Part shown: in pieces, positions 54,691-63,530 of the stretch
How the letters are laid out: every line of letters starts with the position of its first letter
How positions within the stretch are numbered: the first letter of the stretch is position 1
NCBI GenBank assembly: GCA_029948415.1
Contig: JAJIZT010000003.1
Span: 1-64,000 of the forward strand
Length of the DNA stretch: 64,000 nucleotides
Source: Cenarchaeum symbiont of Oopsacas minuta
Lineage (GTDB): Archaea > Thermoproteota > Nitrososphaeria > Nitrososphaerales > Nitrosopumilaceae
Direction of reading: 5' to 3'
Made by a program: the position numbers and the translations under genes
Notes under the pieces: generated by a model
The model's input: the letters and a program-made list of their open reading frames with translations, nothing else
The model's database searches: none
Told to the model about the DNA's origin: nothing

Positions 54691-55725
54691 CTAGTTCTTT
54701 AGCGTCTTCTCTACGGTCATATTGAGCACAATCTCTGCAATGTCACTTGCATACTCTGCTATGCGACGGAGATTGCCAGCTATGCGCCTTGCTTGATATG
54801 CACTACGATCACCTGAACCTGCAGCTTCCAAGACTGCCTCTTCGTACAATGAGATCTTTGCAGCCTCTGTTACGATCTTTTCTGCTTGCACATAGTCATC
54901 TTTGAACATGGCAAGACACGCCTCGTCTATCAACTCCATGGCAAACTCACTCATCCTGTTGATATCTTTGTGCAAGGATTTTTTGAGACCTTTTTTCATT
55001 CCTATCAGATCCATTGCAATTAGCACGGCCTGATCTCCAGTCCTCTCTATATTCTTTACAACGATTCTATATCCAAGACAGCTTCTCAAACTTGAAAATC
55101 CTATCTCTTTTAACATATGCTCGTTACGCACAGCAATCTCTATCTGTCGTATAATGTAAAATCCAAATCTATCCACCTCATCATCTGTCTGTATAACCTC
55201 TTTTGCAAGATCTGTATTCTCCTCACCTGCTGCAATTATTGCATCCGAGAGCATTGCTTTTGCTAGATGTATCATTCTCTTAAATGCTCCATCTACTGTA
55301 AGCTCTATTAGACTTACAAGAACCTGCAACGTTACACCAGAACTTGAATCATATATTATCTCTGCACCCATCAGCAGTCTTTTTGTAACATCTTTTACAG
55401 CTGCCCTCTGTGCCGTACAAAGTCTTCCATTCTTTGGTTTTACTTTTATCGTCTTAAATCCCATAAAATACAAAGAGATTATCTTGCGCATCACCGTATC
55501 TGCATTCTCAGTTGAGCTGATCTCGACTATGGCCTCGTCTTTTGCCATCTTGCGTATGCGAAGCTTTTGAGGTGAGATTAGAATCTCTGTTGCACCCTGT
55601 CTACGCATTCTTACTTGATCGCCGCGCTTTAGACCCATCTCTGTTATCCATATCTTTGGAAGAGATACAATGTACGATGACTTGCCGGTAAACTGGATCT
55701 TTCGTGCCTCTTCTTGTTCATCCAT
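54691..55725 (-). CDS. AbrB-PhoU phosphate-signalling regulator, paralogue 2
   Basis: A 344-residue protein of the same architecture as the gene at 32547: SpoVT/AbrB domain at the N-terminus (RKIQFTGKSSYIVSLPKIWI at 8-27, then LKRGDQVRMRR) followed by PhoU helices with QTDDEVDRFGFYIIRQIEIA near 184 and the C-terminal YASDIAEIVLNMT. The two share motif order but differ widely in sequence. It likely acts in phosphate-responsive repression. No Pst or PiT gene is near. Divergent from nnrE, with 110 bases between. Confidence 0.85.
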   Translation of the reverse strand: MDEQEEARKIQFTGKSSYIVSLPKIWITEMGLKRGDQVRMRRQGATEILISPQKLRIRKMAKDEAIVEISSTENADTVMRKIISLYFMGFKTIKVKPKNGRLCTAQRAAVKDVTKRLLMGAEIIYDSSSGVTLQVLVSLIELTVDGAFKRMIHLAKAMLSDAIIAAGEENTDLAKEVIQTDDEVDRFGFYIIRQIEIAVRNEHMLKEIGFSSLRSCLGYRIVVKNIERTGDQAVLIAMDLIGMKKGLKKSLHKDINRMSEFAMELIDEACLAMFKDDYVQAEKIVTEAAKISLYEEAVLEAAGSGDRSAYQARRIAGNLRRIAEYASDIAEIVLNMTVEKTLKN

Positions 55726-55835
55726 GATATATAGTAGTAGATCTGTCTATATAGTTTAATGGATTTTGATCATAGTATAGCATAACTCTAGTATCTTCAA
55801 ACCACTTATTTTATACACAAAAGGTCAAGGGCATC

Positions 55836-56477
55836 ATGGAGATTAGTGTAAAGCAGATGATGGCCATAGAAAATAACGGTCACGAGATGGGGTTTTTAAA
55901 AAAATTCATGATGGAGAATGCCGGTGCCGCTGCCGCAAACAGATTGATTGAGAGGACTGGAGATATATCCTCAAAGAAGATTCTAGTATATGCTGGACTT
56001 GGAAACAACGGTGGAGATGCAATGGTGGTAGCGCGTCATCTTGCCGGATATGGTGCAAACCCGCATATCGTTTTGCTTGGTGATTTTGAAAAAATAAAGA
56101 CCGAGGAGAGTAGATGGAACTGGAATATATTAACAAAGATGCACTCAGTAGAGATCTCGTCCAAAATAGAGAGTGTCAACTGGGATATAATAATAGATGG
56201 TATACTTGGGACAGGAATAACAGGAGATATACGCGAACCATATGCTTCTGCCATATCCTCTATAAACAGATCAGATGCATTAAAACTTGCAATAGATGTA
56301 CCCTCTGGACTTGATCCAGATACAGGTAGAGAGTCAAACGTTGTAGTAAAAGCAGACATGACAGTTACATTTCATAAACTAAAGTCTGGTATGCCCAGTA
56401 GAGCTGATCTATGTGGAACAATACACGTTGAAAAAATAGGGATACCTCCAGAGGCTGAGAAAGGTGTTCTTTCATGA
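55836..56477 (+). CDS. nnrE: NAD(P)H-hydrate epimerase (NnrE, YjeF-N)
   Basis: A 213-residue protein. VKQMMAIENNGHEMG at 5-19 and MENAGAAAANRLIE near 26 open the YjeF-N fold; VYAGLGNNGGDAMVVARHLA near 51 is the NAD(P)-binding loop, DGILGTG near 125 and AIDVPSGLDPDTG near 150 complete the site. It repairs R-epimers of damaged NAD(P)H for the dehydratase. In most archaea it is fused to the NnrD kinase domain, absent here, so that activity must lie elsewhere. It overlaps the MBL gene by four bases. Confidence 0.9.
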   Translation: MEISVKQMMAIENNGHEMGFLKKFMMENAGAAAANRLIERTGDISSKKILVYAGLGNNGGDAMVVARHLAGYGANPHIVLLGDFEKIKTEESRWNWNILTKMHSVEISSKIESVNWDIIIDGILGTGITGDIREPYASAISSINRSDALKLAIDVPSGLDPDTGRESNVVVKADMTVTFHKLKSGMPSRADLCGTIHVEKIGIPPEAEKGVLS

Positions 56478-57085
56478 TAGTACAACAGATGTTGGTGGGT
56501 CAGATGCAGAATTTCACATACATCGTATATGATAAAGATACACGTGATTGTATAATTATCGACCCTTCTTGGGATTTGGAAAAGATAATCAAATTTATAG
56601 AGTGCGAATCACTCAAACCAATCTATATCGTAAATACACATCATCATTTTGATCATACGGTGGGAAATGAAAAATTAGCCAAAGCTACAGATACCAAAAT
56701 AATCCAACATGTGAAATCACAACTACCTCACGAGATCTCTGTATCAGATGGTGATGAGATAAAATTTGGCCATAGTACTCTACGCGTTTTGCACACTCCA
56801 GGTCACTCAAAAGATAGCATATGCCTTGTTGGAGATGGAAAGATATTCTCAGGTGATACACTTTTTGTCGAGAGCTGCGGCAGAGTGGACTTGGAGGGTG
56901 GAAGTGCCTCAGAGATGTATGATAGTATATTTGATATTTTATACGGATTAGATGAGCAATTACTCCTCTATCCAGGACACGATTATGGGTCAGAGAAGAC
57001 ATCTACCATTGGAGATCAAAAGAGGACAAATCCAGTTATGCGCAAGATCCCAAAGGCAGATTTTGTCACCATGATGGGGCAATAG
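56474..57085 (+). CDS. Metallo-beta-lactamase-fold hydrolase (glyoxalase II-like)
   Basis: A 203-residue binuclear-zinc hydrolase. The motif THHHFDHTVGNEKL near 56 gives His, His, Asp, His, TPGHSKDSICL near 112 the third metal His, FSGDTLF near 129 the bridging Asp, and YPGHDYGSE near 165 the last His. Members act on thioesters or as persulfide dioxygenases; the substrate here is not known. It overlaps nnrE by four bases and precedes cobT by four bases, so the three form an operon. Confidence 0.88.
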   Translation: MIVQQMLVGQMQNFTYIVYDKDTRDCIIIDPSWDLEKIIKFIECESLKPIYIVNTHHHFDHTVGNEKLAKATDTKIIQHVKSQLPHEISVSDGDEIKFGHSTLRVLHTPGHSKDSICLVGDGKIFSGDTLFVESCGRVDLEGGSASEMYDSIFDILYGLDEQLLLYPGHDYGSEKTSTIGDQKRTNPVMRKIPKADFVTMMGQ

Positions 57086-57089
57086 ATGA

Positions 57090-58145
57090 ATGAACGGACT
57101 GCAGATACATGGAGATGATCTCTTTGTAAAATCTGTTAGTGGGGGGAATTTTCTCTTTGCACTCACTATATCGTATACGGATACATGCACTATACCTGGA
57201 ATAACAGTGGCTGGCGCCACACCCGAACTAGCTAGGTACACTCCTGCAGCGGATGCAGAATTTCTCCAGTATGGTCACTGTAAATCTATAGATGGAATTC
57301 CTGCCACACCAGACGGCAAACCGACGCCTGCTTTGATTACAAGAGCTGCTCTAAGACTAGCAGAGATACCGCACATCATCATAGATGCGGGTAGCTTTTA
57401 CAGTCCACAGACTCCGTATGTACATACGGGATTACAGCCAGGTAAAAATATCCGTGATGAATCAGCCATGGAACTAGAGAGTGCCAAAGATGCCATAGAA
57501 CGTGGTAGAGAGATCGGAGAGACACTTGGAGCACTTGCAGACTGTCTTGTGCTCGGAGAGAGTGTTCCGGGTGGAACTACAACTGCGCTTGCTGTACTGC
57601 GGGCACTCGGGATAGATGCACATACAAGCTCTAGCATGTCTGAGAATCCTAGAAGATTAAAAGAGACGATAGTCTCTGCAGCACAAAAGAGAGTATCCTC
57701 TGAGGATCCGATATCAATATCTGCAGAGCTAGCAGATCCAATGCTCCCGTTTCTTGCAGGTGTACTCTGTTCTGCTACAAAGAAGACTCGTGTAATGCTG
57801 GCTGGCGGTACTCAGATGGCCGCAGTTCTTGCACTTGCAAGTTCTCTTGGATATGATTCAAAAAAGACCGCAGTTGCTACCACCTCTTATGTATACAATG
57901 ACAAGTCAGCTGACTTTTTAAGAGCTGTGGAGATATCTGGAGCCACAATATTGGTGGCAGACCCTGGTCTTTATGATTCTCAGATTGGTGGATTGTATGC
58001 ATATTCGCAAGGATTTGCAAAGGAAGGTGCTGGAGCAGGTGGTGCACTAGCTGCATGCATGCTAAAGACTGGATCTGATTCAAAGGATCTAAGACTTGCC
58101 ATAGAGGCAGAGTACGGTCGTACGATTCTACCTGACTGTAACTGA
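57090..58145 (+). CDS. cobT: Nicotinate-nucleotide--DMB phosphoribosyltransferase-like (CobT family)
   Basis: A 351-residue protein of the archaeal CobT family. GGNFLFALTISYTDTCTIPG near 18, TVAGATPELARYTPAADAEF near 40, LVLGESVPGGTTTALAVLRA near 154 and MLAGGTQMAAVLAL near 232 are conserved. It activates the lower ligand base of cobalamin as an alpha-ribotide. It extends the corrin synthesis genes at 1.8-4.1 kb. An ATG at 57086 lies out of frame; the start at 57090 is chosen as first in-frame. It overlaps convergently with glmS by 18 bases. Confidence 0.85.
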   Translation: MNGLQIHGDDLFVKSVSGGNFLFALTISYTDTCTIPGITVAGATPELARYTPAADAEFLQYGHCKSIDGIPATPDGKPTPALITRAALRLAEIPHIIIDAGSFYSPQTPYVHTGLQPGKNIRDESAMELESAKDAIERGREIGETLGALADCLVLGESVPGGTTTALAVLRALGIDAHTSSSMSENPRRLKETIVSAAQKRVSSEDPISISAELADPMLPFLAGVLCSATKKTRVMLAGGTQMAAVLALASSLGYDSKKTAVATTSYVYNDKSADFLRAVEISGATILVADPGLYDSQIGGLYAYSQGFAKEGAGAGGALAACMLKTGSDSKDLRLAIEAEYGRTILPDCN

Positions 58146-59873
58146 TTTTGCTAGATTGCGTGGATAGTCTGGATCTGCACCTCTGACTAGAGCAGAATAA
58201 TATGCTAGTAACTGTATTGGGACTATCTCGGTTATGGGATATACGTGATCTGAGGATTTTGGTATCTTTACCCAAGTATCGTATACTTTGCTGGATATAT
58301 CCGATACTCCTATGATGTGAGCTCCACGAGCTTTTATCTCACGTGCACTAGTCAGTGTATCTTTATAGGTTGAATCAGAGGGGTTTATCACTATAGCATA
58401 GACGTTGTTGTCTATGAGTGCAAGTGGACCGTGTTTTAGCTCACCACCGGCTATGCCTTCAGCATGGATGTATGAGAGCTCTTTTAGTTTCAGAGCTGCC
58501 TCCATGGCCATCGGGTAATGTATGCCACGGCCGAGTACGTAAATATCTGCCACATCTTTGAATTTGGTGGCAAGCTCTGCCAACTTTTCACCGTCTTTTA
58601 GCATATCTGATATTGCAGAAGATACTGTATTTGCATCAAAGCCGAGTTTACCATCACACATACTATTCACTATGGAATAGATGATTACAAGCTGCGAGGT
58701 AAAACTCTTGGTGGCTGCCACGCCGATCTCTCTACCACATTTGATGTTTATGGCCATATCTGATTCTCTTGCAAGCGTGGATTCAGGAGCGTTGAGAATG
58801 GATATGATATACGCTCCAAGTTTTTTTGCATCATTTACGGCCGCTATGACATCTGCACTCTCACCACTCTGTGATATTGCAATCAATACAGAATCTGAAT
58901 CAATATTTACTGGAGAATAGGAAAACTCACTAGAGACTATTGGAATGGCGTTTACCCTAGCGTATCTTGACATCATATATTGTGCTACAAGTGATGCATT
59001 ATAGCTGGTTCCACTGCCCGTTATGTATACAGAACCTGCATTGGTTATTGTTTTTGCTGCCTTTTCAACATTCTCCAAAGATGCCAAAAGTACCGTCTTT
59101 GGCTGTTCTGTTATCTCTTTTAACGTATAATGGGTAAATTCTCCCTTTGCCACATCGGCTATCTCTTTTGATATCTTTGTTACTTTGATCTCTGCAGGTT
59201 TTCCAGTAAAATCATACATGTGCATACCTTTTTTATCTATGGTAAGAAAATGTCCATTCTCTACATATACGGCATCGTCTGTATTGTCAACAAATCCAAG
59301 TACGTCACTTGCAATATGGTATGAATCAGCGTTGATTCCAACAATTAGTGGTTCGTGGTATCTTGCCGCAGCTAGAGTGCCGTCTGCAAACATGGCGACA
59401 AAACTATAATGACCTCTGATCATACCAAGTGTCCTTATCATGGCATCTTCGGGAGTAGAGTCATAATTTTTCTGCAATAGATTTGCAATCACTTCTGTGT
59501 CTGTCTCACTCTCAAATGAAAACCCTTCTGCCTCCAACTCTGTCTTTAATTCTGTAAAATTTTCAATTATTCCATTATGAACTATAGCTACCGAAGATGT
59601 ATTACTTGCATGTGGATGGGCATTGGCTCGTGTCACCTTGCCATGTGTTGCCCAGCGTGTGTGTCCAAGACCGATCATTCCATCCAATTCGTCAAGTTTT
59701 TCTGCTTTGTTTACCTCATCGACACGTCCTACTCCCTTGCGAATATACATGGAATCATCAACTTTGGTGGCAATACCCACGCTATCATATCCTCTATACT
59801 CCATACGCCTCAAACCTGAGATCATTATTGGCGCAGCTTTAGAGTCGCCGTAATAGCCTATAATGGAACACAT
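58128..59873 (-). CDS. glmS: Glutamine--fructose-6-phosphate aminotransferase
   Basis: A 581-residue enzyme started at MCSIIGYYGD, which exposes Cys2 as the N-terminal nucleophile after Met removal; an ATG further upstream (59888) would bury it. The glutaminase half (1-220) has GHTRWATHG near 71. Two SIS domains follow with VYITGSGTSYNASLV near 267 and EGIAGGELKHGPLALID near 460. The C-terminus reads DPDYPRNLAKSVTV, as in active GlmS. It makes glucosamine-6-phosphate for N-glycans and S-layer sugars. It lies downstream of uS4 in the same orientation. Confidence 0.94.
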   Translation of the reverse strand: MCSIIGYYGDSKAAPIMISGLRRMEYRGYDSVGIATKVDDSMYIRKGVGRVDEVNKAEKLDELDGMIGLGHTRWATHGKVTRANAHPHASNTSSVAIVHNGIIENFTELKTELEAEGFSFESETDTEVIANLLQKNYDSTPEDAMIRTLGMIRGHYSFVAMFADGTLAAARYHEPLIVGINADSYHIASDVLGFVDNTDDAVYVENGHFLTIDKKGMHMYDFTGKPAEIKVTKISKEIADVAKGEFTHYTLKEITEQPKTVLLASLENVEKAAKTITNAGSVYITGSGTSYNASLVAQYMMSRYARVNAIPIVSSEFSYSPVNIDSDSVLIAISQSGESADVIAAVNDAKKLGAYIISILNAPESTLARESDMAINIKCGREIGVAATKSFTSQLVIIYSIVNSMCDGKLGFDANTVSSAISDMLKDGEKLAELATKFKDVADIYVLGRGIHYPMAMEAALKLKELSYIHAEGIAGGELKHGPLALIDNNVYAIVINPSDSTYKDTLTSAREIKARGAHIIGVSDISSKVYDTWVKIPKSSDHVYPITEIVPIQLLAYYSALVRGADPDYPRNLAKSVTVR

Positions 59874-59909
59874 GATACCTCGCCGCAATCTATATCTGCG
59901 GATTTGATC

Positions 59910-60578
59910 CTATTGGTCAGGTTTTGATCCCACATCTGTGGTCTCCGCATCGATTTTTTCCACATTCTCTGTTTTGGATTTCACATCTATGTGAACTGAT
60001 GGTTCTGCCACGTCTATCTCTTTATCTTTGAGATCGGCAGCAGATCTTGATCTCTCTTTCTCCATGTTTTCTTTTTTGATTCTCTCTAGCATCTGCTTTA
60101 TTGGAGAATTTGGAACAAGTTTTATAGATTTTTCCTCGTCGACTCTAACCACATAGGATGGTATGTTGACGACTCGATCATCGATCATAATGTGACCATG
60201 GGTTACTGCTTGTCTTGCTTGATACGGAGTCTTGAATCCCAAATTTTTCATTACTATTGTCTGTAACCTTCTAGCGAGCATATCGATTACCTGAAGGTTT
60301 AACACATCATCAAGAGTTGAATTTTCTGGAACAAGGCCAATCTTTACAAGAGAACGCATTAGAATGGGTTCTTTACTCTGTCTTACATCTTGTCCGAGTG
60401 CAAGTATGGAACGAGCTTGATTTCTCAAACGTGAGAGCTCTGTATGTGCTTTCCAAAGCTCTCTCTTTGTTTTTAGACCAAACTCTCCCAAAGTTTTTAG
60501 CTCGCTCATCTTTAAATCATAATTGAGTGGACGTTTTGGTTTCTTCCATACTTTTCTTGGTAGTCTTGGATCTCCCAT
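59910..60578 (-). CDS. rpsD: 30S ribosomal protein uS4
   Basis: A 222-residue protein. MGDPRLPRKVWKKPKRPLNY is the archaeal uS4 start. The S4 RNA-binding domain spans about 105-165 (MLARRLQTIVMKNLGF, then TPYQARQAVTHGHIMIDDRV). The last 50 residues are charged and low complexity (ERSRSAADLKDKEID onward), longer than in most archaea. It follows uS13 by six bases, the conserved archaeal order. Here glmS, not uS11 or RpoD, comes next. Confidence 0.94.
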   Translation of the reverse strand: MGDPRLPRKVWKKPKRPLNYDLKMSELKTLGEFGLKTKRELWKAHTELSRLRNQARSILALGQDVRQSKEPILMRSLVKIGLVPENSTLDDVLNLQVIDMLARRLQTIVMKNLGFKTPYQARQAVTHGHIMIDDRVVNIPSYVVRVDEEKSIKLVPNSPIKQMLERIKKENMEKERSRSAADLKDKEIDVAEPSVHIDVKSKTENVEKIDAETTDVGSKPDQ

Positions 60579-60584
60579 GGTGAC

Positions 60585-61154
60585 CTACTCTTTCTTCTCC
60601 TCTGCTGGAGTAGCACTTGCAGCTGCTGGGGCATCTGTATTGGTCTCTGCTGCACTTGAACTTTCAGAAGGTGGTGCACCAGCTCCGCCTTTGGTAGGCA
60701 TTATCTTTCCACCTTTTGCCACTCCAACAGCTCCGCCTTTTCTACCTGTAGTACGAGTTCTTTGTCCTCGTACCTTTAATCCAAACATATGCCTATATCC
60801 GCGCCAGCTTCCAGAGAGACGCTCTCGTTCGACATCATTTCTTATGGTAAACTCTATATCTGAAGTAAGTAAATGCATGTCCTTACCTGTCTCTGTATCT
60901 TTTCTTCTGTTAAGAAACCATATGGGGAACTCGGATCCAGCTGGATCATTTAAGATCTTTTCAATACTAGTAACATTTGCATCTGTCAGATAGCCGATAT
61001 TCGAGTCTGGGTTTAATTGTAATTTTGTAAGAATGGCAGATGCAAAGCTGTACCCGATACCACGAATACGAGTCAGACCTGTCAAAACCTTGTGTTCTCC
61101 AGGTATGTCATTTCCGACGATTCGTACAATATGTCTATATTCTTGAACACTCAA
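60585..61154 (-). CDS. rpsM: 30S ribosomal protein uS13
   Basis: A 189-residue protein. The body (1-150) has [20 protein letters not shown] at 10-29, [13 protein letters not shown], and [18 protein letters not shown] near 115, all uS13 hallmarks. A 40-residue Ala/Pro/Glu-rich C-terminal extension ([19 protein letters not shown]) is unusual and probably flexible. uS13 contacts the 50S subunit at bridges B1a/b. It is the first gene of the rpsM-rpsD unit. The 257 bases upstream (61155-61411) hold no gene but must carry two promoters facing outward. Confidence 0.94.
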   Translation of the reverse strand: MSVQEYRHIVRIVGNDIPGEHKVLTGLTRIRGIGYSFASAILTKLQLNPDSNIGYLTDANVTSIEKILNDPAGSEFPIWFLNRRKDTETGKDMHLLTSDIEFTIRNDVERERLSGSWRGYRHMFGLKVRGQRTRTTGRKGGAVGVAKGGKIMPTKGGAGAPPSESSSAAETNTDAPAAASATPAEEKKE

Positions 61155-61411
61155 GCATAGTTTGTGTTTTTACGCTAGGATAAAAACCAATCTTGGTTTT
61201 GAGTGCATATCTGCAAAACTAGTACTAAATTAGGCACAAATTTGCTACCCATTCTATACCAAATAAGATTTGAACCCGTGCAGTATGAGTTTTAAAAGCT
61301 AGTTTTTATGCGATCTAATCTGCCCATCTTACGTGTATGATTTTCCAAAGTATTGCTAAACGCATTACATACACCGCATAATTTTTAAAGCAAAGATCTT
61401 TTTTACACAGT

Positions 61412-61708
61412 ATGGAAAATTTGAACGCAGATGAGATTTCAGATATTCTTTTTGATCCAGAGATCTCTGCGATACTTGAACTGTTAGAGAATGGCCCTAT
61501 CGATGAATCAAAAATATGCGACAAACTTTCAATTACAACAAAAGATCTCACAGATAAACTCTCGCCACTAGTAGAAAATGGATTTGTGATAAAATCTGAT
61601 GTGCAATACTCTGTCGATGCAAAAAAACTTGCAAATGTTTTAGAATCAAATGGACAGTTTGATGGTGTAATGGATAAAGTTACACAGATGGATAGCTATC
61701 TAAACTAA
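61412..61708 (+). CDS. Winged-helix/ArsR-like DNA-binding protein
   Basis: A 98-residue protein. EISAILELLENGPIDESKIC near 17 and KLSITTKDLTDKLSPLVENG near 38 form helix-turn-helix, followed by a beta hairpin FVIKSDVQYSVDAKK. This is a minimal winged-helix domain of the ArsR/HTH type without metal ligands. TTTTTAAAG just upstream serves as a TATA-like box. Its end overlaps the convergent membrane protein by nine bases. Target unknown. Confidence 0.7.
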   Translation: MENLNADEISDILFDPEISAILELLENGPIDESKICDKLSITTKDLTDKLSPLVENGFVIKSDVQYSVDAKKLANVLESNGQFDGVMDKVTQMDSYLN

Positions 61709-62206
61709 TTTTTTTCTTTTTAATCTAAACACATAGACGATAGTTGCAATCATTCCTAAAAGTCCCATCAATAAAACTGCAGTGCCAGTAATACTTGTAA
61801 TTTTTCCAATCGAACCAGAATAGCTACCCATGGCAACGGTTATCGGAAGCATCGTATCGTGATTGTTCTTGATCAAGGCTTTGTACTTGCCAGTCTCGGT
61901 TGCAGAAAACATGATCTGTCCACTATTTTCACTTACACTAATATCTGCAATCTCTAATCCACTAGGATCGTATATGCTCACAAAGATATCGTTGTCACTT
62001 GAACCATCTCGCACAATAATTGCAAAAACACCAGTACCTCCATCTTGTAAATCAATATCTGTTGTAACCGTATATGCCTCTGTACCTAGTATCTCTTCAA
62101 ACTGCATTAGACCATCTACTGCAAGTATTGTACCAAAAAATGAGAGAATTAGACCTATTGCAATAAAACATCCAGTTAGGAGCAGCATCTTGGCTTCTTT
62201 TTGCAT
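61700..62206 (-). CDS. Two-TM protein with a GOLD-like extracytoplasmic domain
   Basis: A 168-residue protein when started at MQKEAKMLLLTGCF; a start 29 codons earlier (62293) is possible. TM segments lie at about 7-28 and 138-161, and the domain between is a beta sandwich: TDIDLQDGGTGVFAIIVRDG, VSIYDPSGLEIADISVSENS, QIMFSATETGKYKALIKNN. This order (strand, negatively charged turn, G-x-Y-x-h-h-h-x-N-N) resembles GOLD domains of p24/emp24 proteins. Similarity is by eye. Convergent with the winged-helix gene. Confidence 0.55.
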   Translation of the reverse strand: MQKEAKMLLLTGCFIAIGLILSFFGTILAVDGLMQFEEILGTEAYTVTTDIDLQDGGTGVFAIIVRDGSSDNDIFVSIYDPSGLEIADISVSENSGQIMFSATETGKYKALIKNNHDTMLPITVAMGSYSGSIGKITSITGTAVLLMGLLGMIATIVYVFRLKRKKLV

Positions 62207-62361
62207 ACCTTGTACCTCATACTTTGGTAAATATGCTTTGGCGTGTATGAAATTTGCACAATCTTTTTTCAAATTATACAAAAATGACCACATTTACTGT
62301 GTCTATTGCTAATGTGAAAATTACATTCATTCGTGATCTACAAGATCACACGAATACAATT

Positions 62362-62437
62362 TACGTGAGGTAACGTCCCTGCATATAATTATCAAAGTTC
62401 CGTATTTACGCACAAAAATAGAGTAGCTGACCTCATA
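62362..62437 (-). repeat. MITE-like element, copy 4 (inverted)
   Basis: A 76 bp copy in opposite orientation to the others: left TACGTGAGGTAACGTCCC, right AGCTGACCTCATA. It lies between the GOLD-like gene and the ParB-like gene, 75 bases before the latter. The left terminus is the more diverged. Confidence 0.85.
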
Positions 62438-62511
62438 CCAATTTACAAAATTTGACTAAATTTACATCAAAAATGTAAAAAACCCTTATTATGTAGAATT
62501 ATCAACCATGT

Positions 62512-63327
62512 ATGATGGCAAAACGGTACAAGCCAGCAATATCGTATAGACTTCGTGAGATCCCAATAAAGTCTGTTAAGATATGGAAGGATGCTCAGGC
62601 AAGAAAGCTTGACCGCAAAGGAGTTACAGAGCTGGCGCGTTCGATAAAGACTGAGGGCTTGCAAAACCCTCCAATGGTACAAAAAAATGGTAATGAATAT
62701 CTCTTAATGTCTGGTCAGCGTAGACTTGCAGCCCTAAAGAGATTAAAGGCTAAAAAGATACCTGCACTAGTTCTTACCAAAAAAGCCATGTACGAACTAG
62801 ATGATGCAAAAGCTGCATCTGTGATTGAAAATCTGCATCGCAAAGATATGGAGACTCGTGAAATGGCAATGGCGTGCGCATTCCTTGCCGACAAGAAAGG
62901 CAAGTCAAAGGCTGCACAGTCACTTGGAATATCAAAAATTATGTTTAAAAAATTTCATGGATTTTCAGGTGTTCCAGAATCACTCAAAAGTATGGTTCCA
63001 AAATTAATAACTCGAGACGAGGCAACAAAAATATACCAATACATGCCAAATCTCAAAAAATCTCTCCAAGTAGCAGAGAGAGTTTCAAATATAGAGGGAG
63101 CCTCTATACGTAAACGATACATAAAGATCCTTGGAACTACAAAAAAAATATCGCACAAAAAAGCACTCAAACGCGCCAAAGATAATGCTTTGCAGAAAAA
63201 GATCAGATTTGAGCTTACAAAGAGACGTGCAAAGGGATTAAAGACGCAGGCAGAACGTAAAGAGATGGAACCATCAGAGCTTGCAACAGAGATTGTTACG
63301 TCTTGGTTGCGTAAACGTGGCTATTAA
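62512..63327 (+). CDS. ParB/Spo0J-like protein, orphan
   Basis: A 271-residue protein (a second ATG at 62515 is equally good). The ParB N-terminal domain shows LREIPIKSVKIWKDAQARK near 14, ELARSIKTEGLQNPPMV near 40 and YLLMSGQRRLAALKRLKAKK near 63 (arginine patch GxRRxAA). The KorB-like HTH follows (VIENLHRKDMETREMAMACA near 103). It is very basic towards the C-terminus. No ParA lies nearby. ParB-fold proteins bind DNA and, in segregation systems, hydrolyse CTP. It may regulate or organise chromosomal DNA; whether parS-like sites exist is unknown. A tRNA gene lies eight bases downstream on the other strand. Confidence 0.8.
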   Translation: MMAKRYKPAISYRLREIPIKSVKIWKDAQARKLDRKGVTELARSIKTEGLQNPPMVQKNGNEYLLMSGQRRLAALKRLKAKKIPALVLTKKAMYELDDAKAASVIENLHRKDMETREMAMACAFLADKKGKSKAAQSLGISKIMFKKFHGFSGVPESLKSMVPKLITRDEATKIYQYMPNLKKSLQVAERVSNIEGASIRKRYIKILGTTKKISHKKALKRAKDNALQKKIRFELTKRRAKGLKTQAERKEMEPSELATEIVTSWLRKRGY

Positions 63328-63335
63328 ATTTCAGC

Positions 63336-63409
63336 GGGCCCAAAGGGCTTCGATCCCTTGACCATTGGATTAGAAGTCCAACACTCTATCCATGCTGAGC
63401 TATGGGCCC
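63336..63409 (-). tRNA. tRNA-Arg, anticodon UCU
   Basis: On the minus strand 74 bases fold as a cloverleaf: acceptor GGGCCCA/TGGGCCC, D arm AGCUC/GAGU, anticodon stem UUGGA/UCCAA with loop CUUCUAA (anticodon UCU), T stem AAGGG/CCCUU. No intron; CCA not encoded; discriminator G. It decodes AGA/AGG. Confidence 0.93.
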
Positions 63410-63496
63410 AGTTACCTATGTTGAAACTTCGTTATTAACAGTTTTGAGATTCTTCAACATATCTAATACGATCTAAAATCAAATTTTTCTCAAAAC

Positions 63497-63504
63497 CTTT
63501 AAAT
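63497..63504 (+). promoter_or_regulatory. TATA-like box of the SRPBCC gene
   Basis: CTTTAAAT, 27 bases before the ATG at 63531, which fits a leaderless archaeal transcript. An AAAC just before it could be a BRE. Confidence 0.5.
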
Positions 63505-63530
63505 CATCATATAAGATGATGCATAAATAC

